Below, piece after piece: positions 34,833 to 43,222 of a stretch of DNA of 46,279 nt. The notes beneath the pieces are model-generated. The model was not told the origin of the DNA, searched no databases, and worked only from the letters and a program-made list of their open reading frames with translations. Numbering within the stretch: the stretch's first letter is position 1; every line of letters begins with the position of its first letter. The DNA comes from Pirellulaceae bacterium (lineage in GTDB: Bacteria; Planctomycetota; Planctomycetia; Pirellulales; Thermoguttaceae): assembly GCA_012744395.1 (NCBI GenBank), contig JAAYCB010000153.1, forward strand, positions 1 through 46,279. Reading direction: 5' to 3'. Position numbers and translations under genes: made by a program.

Positions 34833-35336
34833 CTAGCGAATCGGCGGCTTTCCCAGCAGGCGCCGCAAGAGGCCGATCTGCCCGGCGTGGAGCATTTCGT
34901 GGTGGGCGCAGAAGACAATCGCCCCGAGCTTCGTCGGGTAGACCGCGTACGGTTCATCGAGCGGCTCGGCGAGGTGGGCCTCGCTAAACCCCTCCATCTC
35001 CTCGATCGCCTGGGCGCCGACTCTTGCGAGAACCTCTCGGATCTGGCCGGGAGCGAGGTTCTTCTCCGGCGAGGGGTCCGGCCTGGATCCCTTGCCGTAG
35101 ATCTTCACGAAACCCCGCGGCAGCAGGCCCCGATCGGCGTCGCTGCGCCCACGCTGGCGAAACAGGCACAGCCCGTACTGGGCCATCGCCAGGTGGGCCG
35201 CCTGCCAGGCCGCGTGGGTGCCACAGCCAGGCGGCATCGTCAGCCACTGGTCGTCGTCGATGTCTTGGAGCAGGGTCAACGTGTACGATCGGGCGGAAGC
35301 GATCTGCTTCTTGGCCAGTTCAAAAGCGCAGTCCAT
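34833..35336 (-). CDS. DinB-like four-helix metal-binding protein
   Basis: 167 residues. The arrangement fits DinB/YfiT-like four-helix bundles: an early helix (FELAKKQIASARSYTLTLLQ), a first His-bearing helix (HAAWQAAHLAMAQYGLC), and near the C-terminus HHEMLHAGQIGLLRRLLG, with the family's H-x3-H metal ligands. Members act as thiol-dependent S-transferases or are of unknown function. Expression of the founding Bacillus gene is damage-inducible, but nothing here shows LexA control. It ends facing the lipoprotein PPIase gene. Confidence 0.85.
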   Translation of the reverse strand: MDCAFELAKKQIASARSYTLTLLQDIDDDQWLTMPPGCGTHAAWQAAHLAMAQYGLCLFRQRGRSDADRGLLPRGFVKIYGKGSRPDPSPEKNLAPGQIREVLARVGAQAIEEMEGFSEAHLAEPLDEPYAVYPTKLGAIVFCAHHEMLHAGQIGLLRRLLGKPPIR

Positions 35337-35392
35337 GGTTCCACAATGCAGGGGTTGGGTTGGAATCTGCCGCCGGCGCGCCTTGCCCCGGC

Positions 35393-36265
35393 CTATCGAT
35401 CCCTCAGGACTTCGCCCTCGGCGTCCGGCTCGGTGAGCCGGCGGTAGCCGTACTCGACGAGGTCTTTGAGGTCGTAAGGGAACTTCGCCCGCAGGGCGAC
35501 CGCGCCCGCTTTCTCCGCGACCGACTCCTTGCCGGCAATCTTCTCGCGCGGAACGGCGATGACGATCTTGTTGCCGACCCCGCGGACGTCGACGACCGCG
35601 ACGTGCTCGAAGGTGTCCTGGTAGGTTCGGATCATCGAATGGTAGAGATCGTTGGAGTAGGAGCTCCAGACATTGCCCACGACCACGCCGCCCGGCTTGA
35701 GCGCTTTGCGCGCGGCCTGGAGGAACTCGCGCGTGGATAGCGAATAGGGCACGCTGTCGGCGCTGAAGGCGTCGAGATAGATCACGTCGTAGACCGCGTC
35801 CGACTTCTCGATGAATCGCCGCCCGTCGGCCACGAAGGCGCGCATCTTCTCGTCTTCGTGGAAACCGAAGTATTTCTTGGCCACCCTGACGACAACCGGA
35901 TCGATATCCACCACGTCGATTGTCATCTCCGGGAAATGGCGGCGGAGAAACTGGGGGATCGTCCCGCCGCCGAGGCCCACGACCAGGACGCGCTCGGGCT
36001 GTTCGCAGAAGGCCAGCCCGGCGTGCACCGCCTTGGCATACGGCAATTCCAGGTAATCCGGATCGCCGAGCTTCACCACGCTCTGCCGGGCGCCGCCCCG
36101 CTCGAACGAGAGCGTCCGGATTCCCTCTCCATCCTCGCTGACGTAGATCTTGGTGAACTCGGATTGGCCGCGATAGATCTCCTCGTCAGCGCACGCCCGC
36201 ACCGCCAGCGCAGCGGCGACGCCGACCACAAGGAGGCACCCGGCAGGGAAGACGATCTTCTTCAT
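35393..36265 (-). CDS. Exported spermidine-synthase-like methyltransferase-fold protein
   Basis: 290 residues from the ATG at 36265. A signal peptide (MKKIVFPAGCLLVVGVAAAL, then AVRACA) precedes a Rossmann-type SAM/dcSAM-binding domain: VLVVGLGGGTIPQFLRR (residues 93-109), the acidic end of strand two (VVDIDPVVV, Asp120), VADGRRFI (Asp147) and YDVIYLDAFSADSVP (Asp165). The last motif resembles the PMT-2/spermidine-synthase-like subgroup rather than true aminopropyltransferases. An exported protein of this fold has no obvious donor molecule outside the cytoplasm, so its activity is open. Confidence 0.8.
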   Translation of the reverse strand: MKKIVFPAGCLLVVGVAAALAVRACADEEIYRGQSEFTKIYVSEDGEGIRTLSFERGGARQSVVKLGDPDYLELPYAKAVHAGLAFCEQPERVLVVGLGGGTIPQFLRRHFPEMTIDVVDIDPVVVRVAKKYFGFHEDEKMRAFVADGRRFIEKSDAVYDVIYLDAFSADSVPYSLSTREFLQAARKALKPGGVVVGNVWSSYSNDLYHSMIRTYQDTFEHVAVVDVRGVGNKIVIAVPREKIAGKESVAEKAGAVALRAKFPYDLKDLVEYGYRRLTEPDAEGEVLRDR

Positions 36266-36280
36266 GATGCACCTCAACCT

Positions 36281-36306
36281 CGTTCCCAAGCTCCAGCTTG
36301 GGAACG
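36281..36306. repeat. Palindromic repeat, copy 1
   Basis: The 26-nt hairpin has arms CGTTCCCAAGCT and its near-exact complement AGCTTGGGAACG, with CC in the centre. This sequence type recurs widely in planctomycete and some cyanobacterial genomes (from memory). It lies just upstream of the exported spermidine-synthase-like gene. Confidence 0.85.
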
Positions 36307-36307
36307 C

Positions 36308-39307
36308 TCAGTCAGCCTCGTTTCCAAGCTCCCGCTTGGGAACCGGGGGGGAGCTGGGACAGGGGGAACCAACGGGCGGTGGCGGTTGGACTGGCAAAAG
36401 CACAGCCTTTTCCAGCACATGCCCGGCAAACCGGACGAAAATGCCTCGCCAGTCGTCAAGGTACCCGCTGAGGATTCGCGCGCCGAGCCCCTCCCGGTCG
36501 CCACAGCGGACCAGGGCCGCCGCCGCGTGCAGCTCGACGAAGGACCGCACGAACGAATCGGAATGGAGCGACTCCGTCTTGCCCTCGGCGTCGGCGTGGC
36601 CGGCCACGCCGGGCCGGCTCAGGAAGCGGTGGATCGCCGGGGCGGCAGCCGGATCGCCGATCCGGCCCAGCGCGGTGGTCACCGCGCGGATATGGCTGAA
36701 GTGGCCGGCTTCGGTCGTGCACCGGTCCAACTTGGCGACCAGGGCCGGCACGGCCCGCCTGTCTCCCGCGGCGCCCAGCAGCCAGATCACCGCATCGACC
36801 TCGGGCACGCTCAGGAATGCGTCCCACTGGTACGCCTGGCCGCCGGCGAGCGGCTGGCGCTCCAGCCAGGCCGCCAAATACTCCACCGCCGCCTGATCGC
36901 CCAGTGCGCACAGGGCCTTGGCCTTGGCCAACGAGGGCGCGGCCCCGAACGACGCCCGCAGGTGCGGGATGCTGCGGTCGCCCCCGCGGATCAGCGTGGC
37001 GAGTTGAAGCTTGCCGCCGAGGTTTTCCGCCGCCTCTTCAAGCTCCGCGTCGGTGGGCTCGGGGGTCTCGACGCACTTGTCGCGGCGGTCCGCCGCGGAG
37101 ATGTTGCCCACCTCCACCAGGTGGTCCTGGACCGGTCCCAGGTCCACGCCGCGGAGGTCTTGGCCGGTCTTCACCGCCTCGGCCGCCACGCAGCCGGCGG
37201 CGTAGCCCTCGTTCATCAGGTCGGGGTTCATCCGCACCGTGACCTGCACGTCGTGGGTCACCGAATGGGAGCGGCCCACGACCATGATCCCTTCCAGGCC
37301 CTTCGGCAAAAGCGAACGCAAGGGGATGTAGGTGATGAATCCTGCCTTGGTTTCGTGCTTGGTCGGCGGCATCAGGCCCGCGTAGATCGCGTCGCTGTCG
37401 TGATACCCGTGGGGATCATAGGCCGACTGGGCGACGGAGACCAGGTCGCGGTAGGTGCGGCCGATGATCTGGTCGGGCACGTCGATCACGTGCTCGCCGC
37501 GGATCAGCCGGCTTTCGCGCATTCCCACCATCGGGTAGAAATCCCAGAGGTCCTGCTTGCCCGCTTTCCGGGCCAGCACGTGGTGCATCGTCAGGCTGTG
37601 TTCGTCGGCCGGATCGAGCGGCAGCACGTTGCCGTAGAGCCCCAGGTCCCTGAATGAATCCTCCTGGATGCAGAGGTCGCCGTCGTTGACGAAGGAATAT
37701 TCCGCGCCGGCGGCGGCGCACAGATCGGCGTCGCCGCTGGCGTCGATCACGACGCTGCTCAGAACCGCGCCGCGGCCCAGCGGGCTGGCGACGATTACGC
37801 CGGCGACGCGGTCCCCCTCCTTCACCGCCCCGCAGACCAGCGTGTTGTACCAGATGTCGACGCCGGACAGCCGCAGTTCCGTAAACACCTGCGCGCCGCG
37901 CCACGCCAACTGGTTGATCCCGTGGAGATAGCCTTTCCAGTAGTTCGGCGTGCCCAGCTCCCGGTTGCCGCCGAGGTGGCCGAGCATCTCGACGACAAGG
38001 ACCCGCGCGCCCCGGCGGGCCGCGCCCAGCGCGGCCGGCCAGCCCGAGGTGCCGCCGCCGACGACCACCACGTCGTATCGGCCCCAGACGGGAATCGCCA
38101 GTTCCTCTTGCCGGATCGTGCCGAGGTCGATGCGGCGGTACCTGCGGTGGCCCGTCAGAATCTCCGCCACGTCGGCGTTTTCCACAAGTCCCGCAGCTTC
38201 CGTCAACCCGGCCGGCCCGATCCGCATCGGGCCGGACAGTTCCCGCCGCGCCGCCTGCCGGTGGGCCTCTGCGCCGATCCGCTCGCCCAGGTCGGCCAGG
38301 TAGACCGGCCGGGTGAGTCGCTCGGCGATCTGCCGCCCCACGCCGGCCGACTGGCTGACGATCAGCACGTCGGCAATTCCCTTCGGGCGGCAGGCGTCGA
38401 GCGGCAGCCGTTCCGCGCCCGGCCAGGTCGCGATCGGCGTCTGCGACTCGGAGACGATCGACACCGGCTCGACGATGTGCATCAGGTGGGCGTGGGCCCG
38501 GTTGGCCTGAACCTGGTTATACGCCTCGCGGAGGAGGACTTCCGCCCGGCAGCGTTCGGGCCAACTGCCGGTGGGCATCGGCGCGGAAATCGCATATTCG
38601 GAAAAATCTCCGATTCGCCGGCCGCCGGCGATCGGCTGCTTGTAGACGGTGCGGCTGACGGTCACCTCGCCAACGTCCCAGGGGGTGGTCCGGGCGCCGG
38701 CCATCCGTGCGACGGCGGCTGTCGGCGTGGCGTCGATCACGACCTTGGCGACCACCGCCTGAAGGCCCGCCTTGTTGGCGGCGACGACGCCGCAGGGGCG
38801 CCCCGCGTGGTCGAAAACCACGCCCGCCGGGTGGCTGTTGAAATGAAACCCCACGCCGGCGGCGAGCAGCAGGCCCTCGATTTTGCGTTTGTACCGCGCT
38901 GGGGAAAGCATCGGCAGGCTTGCGGCCTGATCGGCCAGGAGCGCCCGGGAAAATTCGCCGCGGGGCGACTCTTCCGGCTCGAGCCAGTATCGGGCCTTGG
39001 CGGCAACCTCGTCGCTGAAGAAATACTGGCCGCCGACAACGAGCACGCTCGAACCGGCCTGGGCGGCTTTCCAGGCCGCCGCCAGCCCCCCCTCGTTGCC
39101 GCCGACAACCACGATGTCGACCGTTGCGCTGACGGGTATCTGACGGCCGGAGGAGTGGACGGCGCGAGGCCCATCCGTGACAACCGCCGGATCATCCGCC
39201 CGATCCGCCGCCGGCGTCCGCCCCGGGGCGTGGCCGGCCTCGGCCGCCCCGGCCAGGTTCACCGCGAATGCCACCGTCGTCGCTGCCAGCAGGACTCTCC
39301 CGATCAT
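36308..39307 (-). CDS. Large secreted protein with two FAD-dependent oxidoreductase domains and a HEAT tail
   Basis: 999 residues. A Sec signal peptide (VLLAATTVAFAVNLAGAAEA) precedes a first dinucleotide-binding domain starting at about residue 64 (VDIVVVGGNEGGLAAAWKAA). A second starts at about 409 (YDVVVVGGGTSGWPAALGAA, then LVVEMLGHLGGNRELGTPN). The second retains the full FAD-dependent oxidoreductase pattern (VVIDASGDADLCAAAGAE; GIMVVGRSHSVTHDVQ; YAAGCVAAEAV). From about 775 the protein is helical and HEAT-like (GDRRAVPALVAKLD, LGRIGDPAAAPAIHRFL). The final residues (VPKRELGNEAD) are encoded by a palindromic repeat. Substrate unknown; related planctomycete proteins are sometimes labelled xanthan-lyase-like, which is not supported here. 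Confidence 0.85.
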   Translation of the reverse strand: MIGRVLLAATTVAFAVNLAGAAEAGHAPGRTPAADRADDPAVVTDGPRAVHSSGRQIPVSATVDIVVVGGNEGGLAAAWKAAQAGSSVLVVGGQYFFSDEVAAKARYWLEPEESPRGEFSRALLADQAASLPMLSPARYKRKIEGLLLAAGVGFHFNSHPAGVVFDHAGRPCGVVAANKAGLQAVVAKVVIDATPTAAVARMAGARTTPWDVGEVTVSRTVYKQPIAGGRRIGDFSEYAISAPMPTGSWPERCRAEVLLREAYNQVQANRAHAHLMHIVEPVSIVSESQTPIATWPGAERLPLDACRPKGIADVLIVSQSAGVGRQIAERLTRPVYLADLGERIGAEAHRQAARRELSGPMRIGPAGLTEAAGLVENADVAEILTGHRRYRRIDLGTIRQEELAIPVWGRYDVVVVGGGTSGWPAALGAARRGARVLVVEMLGHLGGNRELGTPNYWKGYLHGINQLAWRGAQVFTELRLSGVDIWYNTLVCGAVKEGDRVAGVIVASPLGRGAVLSSVVIDASGDADLCAAAGAEYSFVNDGDLCIQEDSFRDLGLYGNVLPLDPADEHSLTMHHVLARKAGKQDLWDFYPMVGMRESRLIRGEHVIDVPDQIIGRTYRDLVSVAQSAYDPHGYHDSDAIYAGLMPPTKHETKAGFITYIPLRSLLPKGLEGIMVVGRSHSVTHDVQVTVRMNPDLMNEGYAAGCVAAEAVKTGQDLRGVDLGPVQDHLVEVGNISAADRRDKCVETPEPTDAELEEAAENLGGKLQLATLIRGGDRSIPHLRASFGAAPSLAKAKALCALGDQAAVEYLAAWLERQPLAGGQAYQWDAFLSVPEVDAVIWLLGAAGDRRAVPALVAKLDRCTTEAGHFSHIRAVTTALGRIGDPAAAPAIHRFLSRPGVAGHADAEGKTESLHSDSFVRSFVELHAAAALVRCGDREGLGARILSGYLDDWRGIFVRFAGHVLEKAVLLPVQPPPPVGSPCPSSPPVPKRELGNEAD
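36320..36345. repeat. Palindromic repeat, copy 2, inside the 3' end of a coding sequence
   Basis: A second, slightly diverged copy (CGTTTCCAAGCT, CC, CGCTTGGGAACC) lies 13 bp from copy 1. It falls within the last codons of the double flavoprotein gene on the minus strand, where it encodes KRELGNE and neighbouring residues. Confidence 0.85.
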
Positions 39308-39736
39308 CGGTCCCTCCCAACCGTTCTTTTCTAACCTCCAAAACCACTTCTTTAGCTTAGCAGTTCAGCACACCGGTAGACAGCCGTCCGGTGACGGCGG
39401 TGGCCATTGCCCGGCTTGGGCGCTGCGCACATGCGCACGATCGGGCAAGGTTCACGCCTCAATTTTCAATCGCCAACGGTCGGCGCGGGGGGGCGCGCCC
39501 GATTCGTCTTGCTTGCCTAGGTGGATTATGCTATACGTCGCCTGGCCATCGGAGCAGAAACGGTCCTTCTCTTTCGGCCGGTTTTCCGCGTCCGAGGCGA
39601 TTGCCGCCAGAGCGGCACGATGTCGGCCGCCGCTGGCGGCGGAGAAAGACCAGGGCCAGATCGTGGTTTGTACCCGTTGGGAAGACCGAATTCCGGAAGG
39701 CTGGGCAAGACGGCATGGATGCGAAGAGATTGTGCG
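39308..39736. other. Divergent intergenic region, 429 bp
   Basis: It lies between the double flavoprotein gene (minus) and the first FeeM-like gene (plus). It contains a candidate promoter at 39509-39537. An open frame from the ATG at 39528 (starting MLYVAWPSEQKRSFSFGRFS) has GC-rich third positions for about 45 codons, but is in a different frame from the acyltransferase. It may be a short unknown gene or a coincidence. Confidence 0.4.
39509..39537 (+). promoter_or_regulatory. Candidate promoter for the first FeeM-like gene
   Basis: TTGCTT (39509-39514) and TATACG (39532-39537) are spaced 17 bp, about 200 bp before the chosen start. Moderate match only. Confidence 0.35.
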
Positions 39737-40510
39737 ATGCGCAGGGACGCGACCGCGCGTGATCGTCGAGGGAGCAGTTCCGATTGGGAAGGAACCGGTG
39801 CGCTTACGGTTCGGGTTGCCAGAGGCCGCTCGGAATTGGCCTCCGCCTATCGGCTTGTCTATCGCCGCTATTTGGCCAAGGGTTACGTGCGGGCGAGGCC
39901 GGGCGGCATCGTTTACCAGCCGCGGTTCGGCTTGGGCACGAGCCGCACCCTGGTTGCCATTGACCCCCAACAAGGGGTCGTCGGCGCCTTGACCGTTGTT
40001 GGGGACAACCCACTTGGGCTCCAGTTGGAGGAGATTTGCCGGCGCGAGGCGGAGCAACTCCGTGGGGAGGGGCGTCATCTGGCGGAGGTGACGTGCCTCA
40101 GTATTGACGCTGCTGGCAGGATTCCGGGGAAACTTGTGTTCCTTGCGTTGACCAGGTTCCTGTTCCAACATTCGTATCTCCGCGGCTATGACGATCTGTT
40201 ATTGGCGATCCATCCGCGCCACTACCGCGTCTATTGGCACGCGTTTCGCGCATTTCCGATCGGCCCGTGCAGGGAGTATGGGGCCGTCTGCGGCAATCCC
40301 GCTCTGTGTTGCCGGATTGACATGCACGACCTCAAGGCCAACATGACCGCAAGCATGAGGCAGGCGTATTTTGAGAATCTTCGTCCAGAGGAGGACTACG
40401 ACGGCCCGCCCGTGGGCCGAGCGGATCATGAGGAGTTCTGCCGCATGCTGGAAATCTCGTCCAGCATTCCCGGCTGCGACACAACAGGCGATCGAACGCT
40501 TGCGGCGTGA
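39737..40510 (+). CDS. FeeM-like GNAT N-acyltransferase (copy 1)
   Basis: 257 residues from the ATG at 39737. This start is chosen because the conserved part (VRVARGRSELASAYRLVYRR, residues 25-44) then begins as far from the N-terminus as in the convergent paralogue; the frame is open further upstream. Motifs are VVGD (87-90), GRHLAEVTCL (112-121), and HPRHYRVYWHAF (159-170). These are typical of long-chain N-acyl amino acid synthases of the FeeM type, which transfer an acyl chain from acyl-ACP to an amino acid or similar amine. The neighbouring FabF-type gene fits an acyl-ACP-based role. Substrate is unknown. Stop codons of copies 1 and 2 are 13 bp apart. Confidence 0.75.
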   Translation: MRRDATARDRRGSSSDWEGTGALTVRVARGRSELASAYRLVYRRYLAKGYVRARPGGIVYQPRFGLGTSRTLVAIDPQQGVVGALTVVGDNPLGLQLEEICRREAEQLRGEGRHLAEVTCLSIDAAGRIPGKLVFLALTRFLFQHSYLRGYDDLLLAIHPRHYRVYWHAFRAFPIGPCREYGAVCGNPALCCRIDMHDLKANMTASMRQAYFENLRPEEDYDGPPVGRADHEEFCRMLEISSSIPGCDTTGDRTLAA

Positions 40511-40523
40511 GGCGGGGCGTGAT

Positions 40524-41300
40524 TCAGAAGGAGACGGTGACCGGTGTCTCCGCTACACGGACGTCATGAATCATCGCCGTGGCCTGCGAGTCGGAAAGAC
40601 TGTGGATGACGCGGCCGAGATGTGCCAGCAACTCCTCAGACGGCGGCTGATAACAGAAATCGGCGTCGGCGAAGGTCTCCCTGAAAACCCTCTGGTAGCC
40701 GCGCGGGCAGACACTCTCCAGTTGTCTGAGGTCAAGCGAGAGCGGAACGGCGGGATGATTGTTCACTGCCTGGTATGCCTTCAACTCGCCGATCACGCGA
40801 AAGCCAAAAAACCGTTCGTAGAAGCTGCCATGTCTTGGATGCACGGCAATCAGCAGTTCATCCGAACCTCGCCGTGCCGCACACTGGATTGCCAGACTCA
40901 TGAGCCGCGCCACGAGGGGAAATTGCCGTTCCAGATGTTCGCGCCGGTCGGCAAAGCAGGAGACCTCGGCGAGATGCCTGCCCCGCGAGCGGCGAGCCTT
41001 GACTTCGGCGCTGTAGAGGCCTTCCATGGGGAGGCCCAATTGGCCGTCGCCAACAACCGTGGCCGTTGCCACGACTTCCCCGCGCAGCACGGCCACAATC
41101 ACCTCCGTGGTGGACAGCAAATGACAGGGCATGACCCGTAATTGGAACACGTTGGGTTCAATCAGTCCTGATCGCACATACGCCGCGTGGACAAGCGACA
41201 GTGCCTGCACGATCTCCTCATCGCCTCTGGCCATGCGGACTGTCGGTTGACCGAGGGTGCCGGCCTCTTGCCCGGTTCGCTCCTGATTCCGGCATAACAT
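40524..41300 (-). CDS. FeeM-like GNAT N-acyltransferase (copy 2)
   Basis: 258 residues. It is a diverged paralogue of the gene it faces. VVGD (82-85), GRHLAEVSCF (107-116) and HPRHGSFYERFF (154-165) occur at exactly the same mutual distances (25 and 47 residues) as in copy 1, so the fold is shared without gaps over the core. The segment YERFFGFRVIGELKAYQAVN matches the family's HPRHxxFYxRxxGF pattern better than copy 1 does. It probably uses acyl-ACP or acyl-CoA to acylate an amine. Different residues around the cleft suggest a different amine or chain length than copy 1. This is inference. Confidence 0.77.
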   Translation of the reverse strand: MLCRNQERTGQEAGTLGQPTVRMARGDEEIVQALSLVHAAYVRSGLIEPNVFQLRVMPCHLLSTTEVIVAVLRGEVVATATVVGDGQLGLPMEGLYSAEVKARRSRGRHLAEVSCFADRREHLERQFPLVARLMSLAIQCAARRGSDELLIAVHPRHGSFYERFFGFRVIGELKAYQAVNNHPAVPLSLDLRQLESVCPRGYQRVFRETFADADFCYQPPSEELLAHLGRVIHSLSDSQATAMIHDVRVAETPVTVSF

Positions 41301-41927
41301 GAGAATGCACCTGATGCGACCGCGCGATTCGAATCGCCGTGGGCCCCAGTCTTCTGGGCACTTGGCGGACGAATCGAAATTGGATCGGCGGGCCGTTCCG
41401 CCTTCCCGGTCAGGGCAGCGAAGTGAGAAGACGTCAACGGCCGCTCGCCGGCAGATTGGGGAAGTCAGAGAAACGCCAGCGGACTCTGGAAAACCCTAGG
41501 TTCCGCTTGGCCTGGCGTCAAACGGCTCGGCAGCATGTCGGAGGCGGCCGCGGCATCTTCCCCGCAATCCTCAAAACCGGACGTGAAGACAGCCAGGCGG
41601 ATGATCGCGACACCGAGCATCCGTGGAGCCCGCTCGACTCGCTCGGAGCCCTCGATTGGTTCCCGGCCTCAATAATTGCCGCTCTGCCGGCATTGGACTG
41701 CCCGCTCGCCCAGGTCCACGGTTTCGCGAATTCGATCAGCGGAGCGGTTTTTCCCCCCGTCCGGCCCCCGTTGCGGGGGCAACGATCGAAGAGACCGCGC
41801 CGCTCGATTCAATCGCCAGCAGGCCATTCAACCCGACCGGAATCGCTTCTACACTATGGGAAGGTCTATTCGCGTTGCGTCGCAGCCTTCCTTCAATAAC
41901 CCGGCCGAATCGGCCAGAGAGTAGAAT
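41301..41927. other. Divergent intergenic region, 627 bp
   Basis: This separates the second FeeM-like gene (minus) from the ketosynthase gene (plus). The only persuasive signal is a promoter at 41827-41855. A 14-nt palindrome (GCGATTCGAATCGC, 41323-41336) is present near the left end. Open frames here are Arg-rich and do not resemble proteins. The length is large for this gene-dense region. Confidence 0.55.
41827..41855 (+). promoter_or_regulatory. Candidate promoter of the ketosynthase gene
   Basis: TTCAAC (41827-41832) and TACACT (41850-41855) are separated by 17 bp, about 70 bp before the ATG. Confidence 0.5.
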
Positions 41928-43172
41928 ATGCGAAGAGTGGTTGTCACCGGCCTTGGTGTTGTAGCCCCCAACGGAAACAACGTTGCCGATGCCTGGGCAT
42001 CCGTCTTGACGGGCAAGTCGGCCGCCGGGCGGATCTCGCTGTTCGACGCCTCCCCACTGCCCGTTCAGATCGCGGCTGAAGTCCACGGTTTTGACCCGGT
42101 CGGGGTGATGGGAGCCAAGCAGGCCAGGCAGTCCTCGCGGTTTGTCCAGTTCGCCGCCGTGGCCGCGGAGGAAGCGATCACCGATGCGGGGCTCGAGACG
42201 GGTTGCGAAGGCGACCGCTGCGGCTGTTCGATCGGCGTCGGGGTCGGCGGGATGGACCAGATTGAAGAGGCGACGATAACCCTGCGCGACCGGGGATATC
42301 GCCGCGTCTCTCCGCTGTTCGTCCCCTACATGATTCCCAACATGGCGGCCGGCTACGTGGCCCTTGCCCACGGACTGAGAGGGCCGAATCTGGGTACGAC
42401 GACGGCCTGCGCAAGTGGCTCCCACGCGATCGGCGAGGCTTTCCTGCATCTTCGTGCCGGGACGGCCGAGGCGATGGTGGCCGGCGGCACGGAGGCCCCG
42501 ATCACCCCGCTCTCCGTGGCGGCCTTCGCCCGCATGCACGCCCTCAGCACGCGGAATGATGCCCCACGCGAGGCCTCGCGACCTTTCGACCTCCAGCGCG
42601 ACGGATTCGTGATTGGCGAGGGCTGTGGCCTGTTGGTGCTCGAGGAATACAGCCATGCCGTTCGCCGAGGGGCAAAAATCTACGCCGAAATGCTTGCATA
42701 CGGTCTCTCCGCTGACGCCTACCACATCACCTCGCCCCCCCCTGACGGCAATGGCATTGCCCGGGCCATCCGCAGCGCGCTTCAAGGCGGTGGAATTTGC
42801 CTCGACGAAATCGATCACATCAACGCCCACGGAACATCGACCCCGGCAAACGATGCCAGTGAGAGCGCGGCCATCGAAAGCGTTTTTGGCCAGTGCGCGG
42901 CCAAGCTGGCGGTGTCGTCAACCAAGGGGGTGACCGGCCATTGTCTCGGGGGGGCCGGGGGCATCGAGGCGGTCTTCACCGTGCTTGCCGTAAGCCAGTC
43001 GCGGATCCCGCCGACGGCAAACTACACGTGGCCCGACCCCGACTGCCGACTCGATTACGTGGGAGAGGGCGTCCGCGAACAAAAGGTCCGTTTCGCCCTG
43101 TCGAATTCCTGCGGTTTTGGCGGTCAGAATGCCTGTCTCGCCTTCCGTCGCCTGGAAAGCGCAAATCCATGA
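41928..43172 (+). CDS. fabF: FabF-type beta-ketoacyl-ACP synthase II
   Basis: 414 residues. It condenses malonyl-ACP with acyl-ACP in chain elongation. The thiolase-fold active site is complete: Cys161 (TTACASGSHAIG), His301 (INAHGTSTPANDASES), His338 and Lys333 (STKGVTGHCLGGAGG), and the C-terminal SNSCGFGGQNACLAF. Length is that of stand-alone FabF. There is no acp, fabD, fabG or fabH next to it, so this may be an accessory copy serving the acyltransferase locus rather than the housekeeping enzyme; the window cannot settle this. A weak purine-rich ribosome site (GAGAG) precedes the ATG. The 119-residue gene follows 50 bp later. Confidence 0.9.
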   Translation: MRRVVVTGLGVVAPNGNNVADAWASVLTGKSAAGRISLFDASPLPVQIAAEVHGFDPVGVMGAKQARQSSRFVQFAAVAAEEAITDAGLETGCEGDRCGCSIGVGVGGMDQIEEATITLRDRGYRRVSPLFVPYMIPNMAAGYVALAHGLRGPNLGTTTACASGSHAIGEAFLHLRAGTAEAMVAGGTEAPITPLSVAAFARMHALSTRNDAPREASRPFDLQRDGFVIGEGCGLLVLEEYSHAVRRGAKIYAEMLAYGLSADAYHITSPPPDGNGIARAIRSALQGGGICLDEIDHINAHGTSTPANDASESAAIESVFGQCAAKLAVSSTKGVTGHCLGGAGGIEAVFTVLAVSQSRIPPTANYTWPDPDCRLDYVGEGVREQKVRFALSNSCGFGGQNACLAFRRLESANP

Positions 43173-43222
43173 CCTAGGCTTTCCTCGGAGGGGGGTAATG
43201 GTACCTGCCGAGGATTGCCGTC

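Noticed and set aside
36308..36345. Premature truncation of the double flavoprotein by the repeat
   Set aside because: The HEAT tail is already well past the flavin domains and the frame closes neatly. Whether residues were lost cannot be judged without orthologues, so no pseudogene is called.
41310..41340. GATTCGAATC resembling a tRNA T-arm
   Set aside because: It is simply part of a 14-nt palindrome. No anticodon arm, D-arm or acceptor stem could be formed around it.
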